From assembly GCA_030374735.1 (NCBI GenBank), contig JASCIV010000735.1:1-13188 (forward strand): a stretch of DNA of 13,188 bases, given 5' to 3'. Below, piece after piece: positions 8,045-13,188 of this stretch; position 1 is the stretch's first letter, and every line of letters starts with the position of its first letter. The notes beneath the pieces are model-generated. The model was not told the origin of the DNA. It saw nothing but the letters and a program-made list of their open reading frames with translations, and made no database searches. Origin of the DNA: Gracilaria caudata (taxonomy: Eukaryota; Rhodophyta; Florideophyceae; Gracilariales; Gracilariaceae). Made by a program: the position numbers and the translations under genes.

Positions 8045-8522
8045 CGGGGGCGGTGTGCGCACTGGGGGCGGCAAAACGTTATGCGATTACACGCAACGTG
8101 CAGCGGCGCGTTGCCGCCGGCGCGCAGCGCGCGAATCGCGCAATGTTTGCGTTGCGTGTGCGCGCGTTGGGCGCGGGAGCCGCGATCTGCGCCGCCTGCG
8201 CGCTTGCGGTTCACCTGTGTATTTTGCTTTCCTTCTTTTCCTTTTTTTTTTGTGCGTGGCGAGCCGCGTGCGCTCGTGCTTTCGCGAGCGCGCGTGCGAG
8301 CGTGCGCGTTCAGCGTTTGTGCGCGTTTGTGCGCGAGCGTGTGTTCCGCGCAGGCTTCGTGCGCGAGGCGACTTGGCGCGTGTGTGTGTGTTGTGCGTGT
8401 GTGTGTGTGTGCGGTGAGCGCGAGCGCGGGTGGTTGCGAAGCTGTGGCGCACGCGCTCAACAACGTGCGTGGCAGTTCACATGAGCTATCTTCGCTTTGA
8501 ATCAAAAACGCGCGCGGCGGGT

Positions 8523-8542
8523 GGGGGGGGGGGGGGGGGGGG
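8523..8542. repeat. G20 homopolymer
   Basis: A run of 20 G. Homopolymers this long are prone to length errors in sequencing and can form G-quadruplex structures. No gene overlaps it. Confidence 0.9.
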
Positions 8543-8767
8543 TGACGAGTTCTCTCGCGCACTGAAAGCAGCGTTTGATCCACGAGCGCGCGGAAGAAGA
8601 GCGCGCGCTCGCTCGGGCGCGCCACGTCAGCATGAAACCGCCCGTGTTTCTCACGCGCTCGCCACTGGCGTTCAGTGGAACGCGTTTTGCGTCGCAGCGC
8701 GTGCACACCGTTTATTCGATACGCCCATCATACACACGCGCATTCACGGTTCCCACCGCCGCGTATA

Positions 8768-8806
8768 TGCCCAGTGGAGATGCCCTTAGGGCATCTCCAC
8801 TGGGCA
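8768..8806. repeat. Perfect 18-bp inverted repeat with TTA spacer at the left end of the MITE-like element
   Basis: Bases 8768-8785 and 8789-8806 are exact reverse complements separated by TTA. The right arm starts the terminal repeat of the 8789-9516 element, and the left arm is the same terminus pointing the other way. This fits two related elements meeting at a shared TA or TTA target site, or a fold-back end. Confidence 0.85.
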
Positions 8807-9121
8807 GACTCTAAAACACTATAACGCTAAACATTTCGAATACGTGTAGCATTTTAATTGGCTGCCGTTAAAACGGTATAACTCCATACCGATCCATCTC
8901 CACCGGTGATTGCGCAAAGCGTCCGCTATAGACAGCTATCTGTAACCAAAGCAGAGAATTCTGCGGCATCGACGGGCTGCGAGCGCTAGAGCGGCAGCGA
9001 GAGGGCGCGTGGAACGGCGACGGGAGATACAAGGCGCCATGCGGGAAACAGTGTGGCGCCAAATAAGAACGTGGAGACGCACCGAACAGACGGGACGCAC
9101 TGCGGACGATATAGCGGCACC

Positions 9122-9265
9122 AGACAAAATGTATAGCCGCAACGTGGAGATAAAACGTGCTTAACAGAGCAAGACATAATGTAGAAGCGCAGCATAGAGA
9201 ATGAGCATTAAACAAGCAGCGAGACAAATATACTCATGGCGTAGAGACGAGAAAGACGGGCGATG
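9122..9265. repeat. Degenerate 50-bp tandem repeat inside the MITE-like element
   Basis: The motif AGACAAAAT or its variants starts at 9122, 9172 and 9222, exactly 50 bp apart. A second motif, ACGTGGAGA or GCATAGAGA, follows about 20 bp later in the first two copies. The units are visibly diverged, so this is an old duplication. Confidence 0.5.
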
Positions 9266-9341
9266 AGCGCCAGGATAGAACGAAAATGGCCACATGTAGG
9301 GAGGCCATTGGACGATTCCGTATAGCGGCATGCCGGCATAC

Positions 9342-9387
9342 CGCTAAAACTCTCGCTAAAAAAGAATTTTTAGCGAGAGTTTTAGCG
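9342..9387. repeat. Perfect 21-bp hairpin in the MITE-like element
   Basis: Bases 9342-9362 and 9367-9387 are perfect reverse complements with a 4-nt loop (AGAA). Each arm contains the CGCTAAAA motif. Just upstream, 9322-9345 forms a second palindrome with one mismatch. If transcribed, the RNA would be a stable short hairpin. Confidence 0.85.
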
Positions 9388-9556
9388 TTCCGAACAGCTA
9401 TACCGTTAGCGTTAGCGTTGGCCGCTCACCGGTGGAGAAGAAAAGTGACGCGCAACGCTAAAAATCTCGAAAATTGCTTTCGGTATGCCGTTTTACCGTC
9501 ACCGGTGGAGATGCCCTAAGTTCTAGGCGTACGCCCGTTAATAACCGTCGTACCGC

Positions 9557-9660
9557 GCACGCACACGCACACGCACACGCACACGCGCGCACACACACAC
9601 ACACACACGCGCAGACAAACACACACACACAAGTCACACACACACACACACACACACACG
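9557..9660. repeat. CA/CG microsatellite cluster
   Basis: About 100 nt of interrupted CA repeats, with CG interruptions at the left part. On the + strand it is the complement type of the TG tract at 8019-8044. Confidence 0.95.
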
Positions 9661-10040
9661 CCCCAAAAAGCGTGCCCGCCGTTAATCTGTTATTTCCAAA
9701 CATCCCGCCCCCGCCGCTTTTTGATATGCCACGCGCGAGCGCAACAAGCGGCGCGGGTGCGGCACACGTGCGCGTGGTGGCGCTTGCGTGAGCGTTTCAA
9801 CTGCCGCCGCGTTTGAGGCCTCATGGATTTTTGAGCGTTGCTGCAACGCTTGTGTGAGCGCTGACGCCTTGTCAATCTCCGCTCGCTGCCGCCCTTTTTC
9901 TTTATACACCGCTCATCTCGCTCGCCATGTTGTGGAATCCTCCTCGCCCTGCCAGCTGTCCGCGCCGCGCTCAAAAATCCTCTTCTGCTCTTGTCGCCCA
10001 CACTCTTCCCGTCAGAATCCGCACAGTGTGCGCCGTCGCC

Positions 10041-10060
10041 GTCGTCGTCGTCGTCGTCGT
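10041..10060. repeat. GTC trinucleotide repeat
   Basis: About seven GTC units, preceded by related GCC/GTC triplets. There is no convincing coding frame around it. Confidence 0.85.
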
Positions 10061-10209
10061 GCGTGTTGTGCTTACACACAGTTGTGCTGCCGCCCCACAC
10101 TATCTGTCATACATTGCCCGCTTTCAATTCCGTTTACAGTTCTGTTTGAAACAGTCGTCGTGCTGGCCCGATGTGCGCACTGCACAGCGGCATCTACAAG
10201 GGTATGATA

Positions 10210-10230
10210 CCCCCCCCCCCCCCCCCCCCC
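10210..10230. repeat. C21 homopolymer
   Basis: A run of 21 C followed by a C/T-rich stretch. Like the G20 run at 8523, its exact length may be unreliable. Confidence 0.9.
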
Positions 10231-10860
10231 TCCTCCCCTTTGCCCATTCTCCCCTTTTTTTTGTGCTGCCGAGGGGGGAGAGCGTCACATTTAAACGCTG
10301 TCTCGTACATTTACGCGTAATATGCCCATTTCAACCACAACTGCACCATCATCGCAACTTTCACAAATTCTCCCATCCCGCGTGTCAAACAGCAAATAAA
10401 TTCACACAATCCACAAATATGTACGCTGTCAGTTCTTACTTCGGTCTGTTGCTTGTTCGTTTTGAACCCACAACTCATATCCTGCCCCGTGTCACTGATT
10501 CAGATCCCGCATGCAATCTGCGCATGGAGCTGTTTCATCACCCTGCAAAATGTCACCTGCGCTAGCAGCGCCCTCGATTGCAGCGCATGTACTAAATACT
10601 TTCACACTCGGTATGCACGTTGGGTGTTCAAAAGTTGGCGCAATTGAACAAAGCGCATTAAAAAAAACTACTCATCGTTATCGAGATCACATGCATCTTC
10701 TGATATCGACAAAGTAACTTACAGCGACTTGTCAACGAACAAGCGTATGCGCACTAACGTGAACCTCATCTCCCTGCGTACCGCGTCGCAAAACATTGCC
10801 GCGAAGCCGACTATTCGAAATGAGAGAGATAAATGTGGCAGGAATCCCTATCGTGACATA

Positions 10861-10888
10861 CAGTCCCCGAAAAGGGAATAGGACCAAA
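10861..10888. repeat. Left terminal inverted repeat of the Tc1/mariner element
   Basis: It pairs with 12393-12420. The outer 15 bases are identical after reverse complementing, and 25 of the outer 28 match. The three mismatches suggest divergence since insertion or naturally imperfect ends. Confidence 0.92.
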
Positions 10889-11096
10889 TTCTCGTGCTCT
10901 TCTGTGGCTCCCCACAGGCATTGCATGCCACCGCAACGCCCGCCAAACGGTAGCAAACAGAATAGAGAGTGGATAAATGTCTAAAAGCCACAAAAAAGTT
11001 GCATTCAAGTTTACTGCATAAATACCAAGACGAAGCTCGTATAGAGCCGCGGATTTTTATATGATCCAAACAACAAAAAGCTTTGCTTCATTCAAA

Positions 11097-12090
11097 CTAA
11101 TACGACGTCGTGGCTCTCTTGCCTTCAATAACAGACACCAGGCGACGGGGCATAGAATGAAACGAACTTCTGAGGTATCCAACGCTAACATCGTTCCAAC
11201 AATCAACGACCTTCCTTGCAAGGGCTTCTACACTGTCAAACTGCACTCCACTCTCATAGAAACTCCTTGCAAGCCGGCCCCATACGTTTTCAATTAAACT
11301 AAAATCAGGAGACATTGCGGGCCAGTCCAAAACCTCAACCTGACGGTCAGCAAGCCATGCTTTTGTATATTTTGAGCGGTGTATCGACCATCATTCACTA
11401 GTGTCCAATTCTCCCCACAAGCGTCAGCAGCAAATGGCAGTGGACTGCGTTCCAAAGTCTGACAATACTTAACAAAGTCCTGAGTACCCTCAATATGATA
11501 TAAGTTACTAGTTTCCCTGTAAACAATAGCCGCCCAAATCACCAACAAACCACCGCCTGATTTTGTTTTGAAAATAGCGCCGGAGTCTTCCGCAAATCGT
11601 GCCAGTCGCAGACCAGTCCATCCGGGTGGTCTACATTGAACTTCTTTTCGTCGGTGAATATGACTCGCTTTTAATTTTGCGCGCCAAACTCGAGCTTTTA
11701 TCTTGACCATTTCACTCTATTAAGTTTGTGCAGCTTCGCCATGTAAGGTCCTCGTAGCATTCTCTGGTAGCGTAGGTGAGGGGTTCTAGAAAGAATTTGC
11801 TGAACACGACGAACAGAGACTGGAAGATCGTACTGTTTCTGTAGTTCTGCGGCGCTGCATCTTGTTCGGGAGGCCTGCCGAACCACTGCTCTAATAGTGG
11901 TCGGAGAGAGTTTTACATTGCGAGGCTTTTGTTTGGAGGATTGTCGCGGATTTGGCTTGGTAAGAAGCTTCTGTATGCATTCTCGGCTGCGTCCGACTTC
12001 TTCTGCGATCGCTCGCTGCGTCAGGCGATGCCTGTGGTGGGCAAGAATGAGTGCCTTTTCTTTTTTCGTGAGCATGCGTCCACGAGGCAT
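11097..12090 (-). pseudogene. Tc1/mariner transposase, disabled by two stops and two frameshifts
   Basis: The ATG is at 12088-12090. The first 130 codons give the paired-type DNA-binding region: one helix-turn-helix at about 8-44 (TQRAIAEEVGRSRECIQKLL) and a second at about 60-101. In-frame TAA codons then lie at 11698-11700 and 11671-11673. Just after them the same frame reads VIFTDEKKFN, with the first catalytic Asp at 11650-11652. Near 11560-11575 the homology moves to a second frame containing SGGGLLVIWAA and the second Asp in VNDG (11390-11392). Between about 11340 and 11390 it moves to a third frame with LDWPAMSPDFSLIENVWG, where the catalytic Glu is at 11289-11291. The C-terminus ends naturally at 11097. 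The second Asp to Glu spacing is about 33-34 residues, consistent with a DD34E enzyme. All three catalytic residues survive, but no intact protein can be made. The family normally cuts and pastes the element at TA sites. Confidence 0.92.
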
Positions 12091-12392
12091 GGTTCTTGGT
12101 TCTTGCCGTTGAAAAAGCGGGAATTCATTGATCTTGTGCTTTTATACAAGTACGCAGAATTGGAATTTTAGCGCGCTATTGATTCCACAGCAATGAAGAT
12201 AAAGATTCTTGGATCGTATATAGTTTCGTGGCTTTTTATAAGTTTCGATGTACATTTTATGACTTGTACGTGTCTGACGTACTTTTTTTGTGGCCTCCCA
12301 GGACTATCTACTTTGGACAGAAGGGCGCAGAGCGGGTTTATTTGGTTGATGGTGATTGTTTGGTTGGGTGTCGTATAGGAGAGAAAATGATT

Positions 12393-12420
12393 TTTGGACC
12401 TATGGCCTTTTCGGGGACTG
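12393..12420. repeat. Right terminal inverted repeat of the Tc1/mariner element
   Basis: Reverse complement partner of 10861-10888, with 15 perfect outer bases. It is followed immediately by the TA target-site copy at 12421-12422. Confidence 0.92.
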
Positions 12421-12422
12421 TA

Positions 12423-13188
12423 TTGTGCGCAGGCTCAGCATGTCATGCCATCAACACTGTCGGTGAAGCTCAATTTCGTTTCAATCAATTGGAGATTGGT
12501 TACTCTAATTGTCTTTGAATTTGTGTTAGGACTTATATCGATAAAGGCAGCGGTAGAAAGGCGAGCGGGGCCACAGAGCAAAGTGCACCCTTCTCTTTTT
12601 CTCTCTTTCACGGTATCCCAGATTAATTACTTCTTAGGACTATGTGTATAGCGCATTAGCTCCTTTGGAGCCGTGACCTGCTCATCTGTGAACGGATGCC
12701 AGTTTTCCGCGCCACACCCAAACGCCTAATCCGTTTCGCCACGTAGAAGTTCCGAAGACGTTGGACGCAGGTCGGCACACCAGGACGGGCAGAAATCATG
12801 TGCCCTAGGGGCGCGCGGACATTTCTCGGGAGATCACCACAATACTTTTCCACGATTCATAGCGACTTGAACTCCCCAAACGACATGGACTGCAAAGACT
12901 TCCAAGTCCCAAGTGCACCCTTGAGAAAATAACTAAATTTGTTCATTAAACGTAGCATCTTATTTCGTGGCTTTGAACTGTCAATTATGATTTTTACACA
13001 CTGGTAGGACTTAACCCTTTTGAAACAGAATGGAAATATATCTACCAAGATAGAAATAACCGCCAGCCAATAGTCGCGCTGTGTACGATACTAATCGGTG
13101 TGGTGCAAACACCACCGGAGGAACCGGAAAGGACCGCCTCGCGGTAGAAGCACCCACAGGGTGTTCAGGCCTGCTCTCGCGGGGTAGC
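12423..13188. other. Right flank of the transposon with no recognisable gene
   Basis: Frames here are short (65-96 codons) and show no domain. A small hairpin lies at 12659-12671 (GCTCC-TTT-GGAGC). The last 100 bases become GC-rich again and hold several small stem-loops. I see no tRNA, rRNA or transposon terminus. Confidence 0.5.
13100..13163 (+). other. Cluster of four small stem-loops
   Basis: Four consecutive hairpins fit in 64 nt: 13100-13105 with 13110-13115 (6 bp), 13115-13118 with 13124-13127 (4 bp), 13133-13137 with 13141-13145 (5 bp) and 13151-13155 with 13159-13163 (5 bp). The first two share one base, so they cannot both be complete. It may be the edge of a structured RNA or of another repeat that continues past the window. 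Confidence 0.3.

Larger units (their letters stand above)
6788..8767. other. Gene-free GC-rich region with microsatellites and a strand-composition switch
   Basis: No open frame here shows a domain. The long ones (for example 7075-7905 + and 7984-8706 -) are Arg/Ala/His- or Thr/His-rich translations of GC and CA repeats. The DNA is dominated by alternating CG, CA and TG steps. From about 7200 to 7980 the + strand is A/C-rich, and from about 8000 to 8470 it is G/T-rich, with two T-runs (7988-7996 and 8001-8009) at the switch. Non-coding transcripts cannot be excluded from sequence. Confidence 0.55.
8789..9516. mobile_element. Non-autonomous DNA transposon (MITE-like), about 728 bp
   Basis: The left end begins GGGCATCTCCAC right after TA (8787-8788). 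The right end is its exact reverse complement, GTGGAGATGCCC, right before TA (9517-9518). This gives 12-bp perfect terminal repeats with a TA on each side. A further internal match (8895-8909 to 9499-9513, 15 bp, inverted) extends the symmetry. CGCTAAAA-type motifs recur in the element, and base composition is clearly less GC-rich than the flanks. No transposase frame is present, so it must have been moved by another element. TA flanks suggest Tc1/mariner-type mobilisation. A PIF/Harbinger origin with 3-bp TWA sites is less likely because the flanks read TTA and TAA, not an identical triplet. Confidence 0.65.
9517..10858. other. Gene-free stretch between the MITE-like element and the Tc1/mariner element
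   Basis: I see no supported gene. Frames at 9788-10207 (+) and 9927-10565 (+) have no domain and include translated GTC and C repeats. The stretch holds a CA microsatellite, a GTC repeat and a C21 run. Composition becomes steadily more AT-rich toward 10860. Confidence 0.5.
10861..12420 (-). mobile_element. Tc1/mariner-family transposon, full length, inactivated
   Basis: Both ends are visible. The left terminus starts CAGTCCCCGAAAAGG after TA (10859-10860), and the right terminus ends CCTTTTCGGGGACTG before TA (12421-12422). A duplicated TA and termini beginning CAGT are classic for Tc1/mariner. The 1,560-bp length is typical for the superfamily. The only gene inside is the broken minus-strand transposase at 11097-12090, leaving about 236 and 330 bp of terminal non-coding DNA. 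The element lies well away from the four genes. Confidence 0.93.

Noticed and set aside
8868..9227. 119-codon minus-strand frame inside the MITE-like element
   Set aside because: Several frames are open in the same place and show the 50-bp repeat in protein form. No transposase motif is present.
9122..9265. CRISPR-like array
   Set aside because: Units are diverged throughout with no conserved repeat and unique spacer pattern, and the context is eukaryotic.
8789..9516. PIF/Harbinger assignment of the MITE-like element
   Set aside because: The flanks read TTA on the left and TAA on the right, so no identical 3-bp duplication exists. Only TA is shared, although the tangled left end keeps this open.
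9788..10565. Protein genes between the two mobile elements
   Set aside because: The frames run through GTC and C homopolymer repeats and have no domain or credible start.
12656..12853. 65-codon minus-strand frame after the transposon
   Set aside because: It is short, with no recognisable motif and no supporting context.

Overview
This window looks like nuclear DNA from a GC-rich, gene-dense, intron-poor eukaryote, most likely a photosynthetic alga. The evidence is one spliceosomal intron with GTGAGT...TTTTAG borders, an AATAAA signal just after a stop codon, hnRNP-H/F-type RRMs, bZIP and C2H2 zinc-finger regulators, a plastid-type DUF1350 hydrolase with a transit-peptide-like N-terminus, and a Tc1/mariner transposon. 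The hydrolase lacks a hydrophobic signal peptide and starts Met-Ala-Phe, which fits a primary plastid and weakly favours a red alga. The lineage assignment is inference.

Bases 1-6790 carry four protein genes, all on the + strand and closely spaced. (1) An ESRP/Fusilli-like RNA-binding protein (exons 166-1126 and 1212-2410) has an ERI-1-like exonuclease domain followed by three hnRNP-H-type RRMs and one weaker RRM-like segment. (2) A DUF1350 alpha/beta-hydrolase (2613-3821) is probably plastid-targeted. (3) A bZIP transcription factor (4031-5365) has a C-terminal PAS-like region. (4) A four-finger C2H2 protein (5951-6787) has a Ser-rich N-terminal half. Three of the four look like regulators of RNA processing or transcription. 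Nothing in the sequence shows that they act in one pathway, so their proximity is treated as ordinary gene packing.

Bases 6788-8767 hold no gene I can support. The stretch is very GC-rich, full of alternating purine-pyrimidine tracts and microsatellites. Its strand composition flips from A/C-rich to G/T-rich near 7990. Bases 8768-9516 form a non-autonomous, MITE-like DNA element with 12-bp terminal inverted repeats and TA flanks. It contains a perfect 21-bp hairpin and a degenerate 50-bp tandem repeat, and its left end meets an inverted copy of its own terminus. Bases 9517-10858 hold microsatellites and no gene.

Bases 10861-12420 are a complete but dead Tc1/mariner transposon of 1,560 bp. 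It has TA duplications, 28-bp imperfect terminal repeats starting CAGT, and a minus-strand DDE transposase broken by two stop codons and two frameshifts. The final stretch, 12423-13188, has no recognisable gene, only a run of small stem-loops near the window's end.
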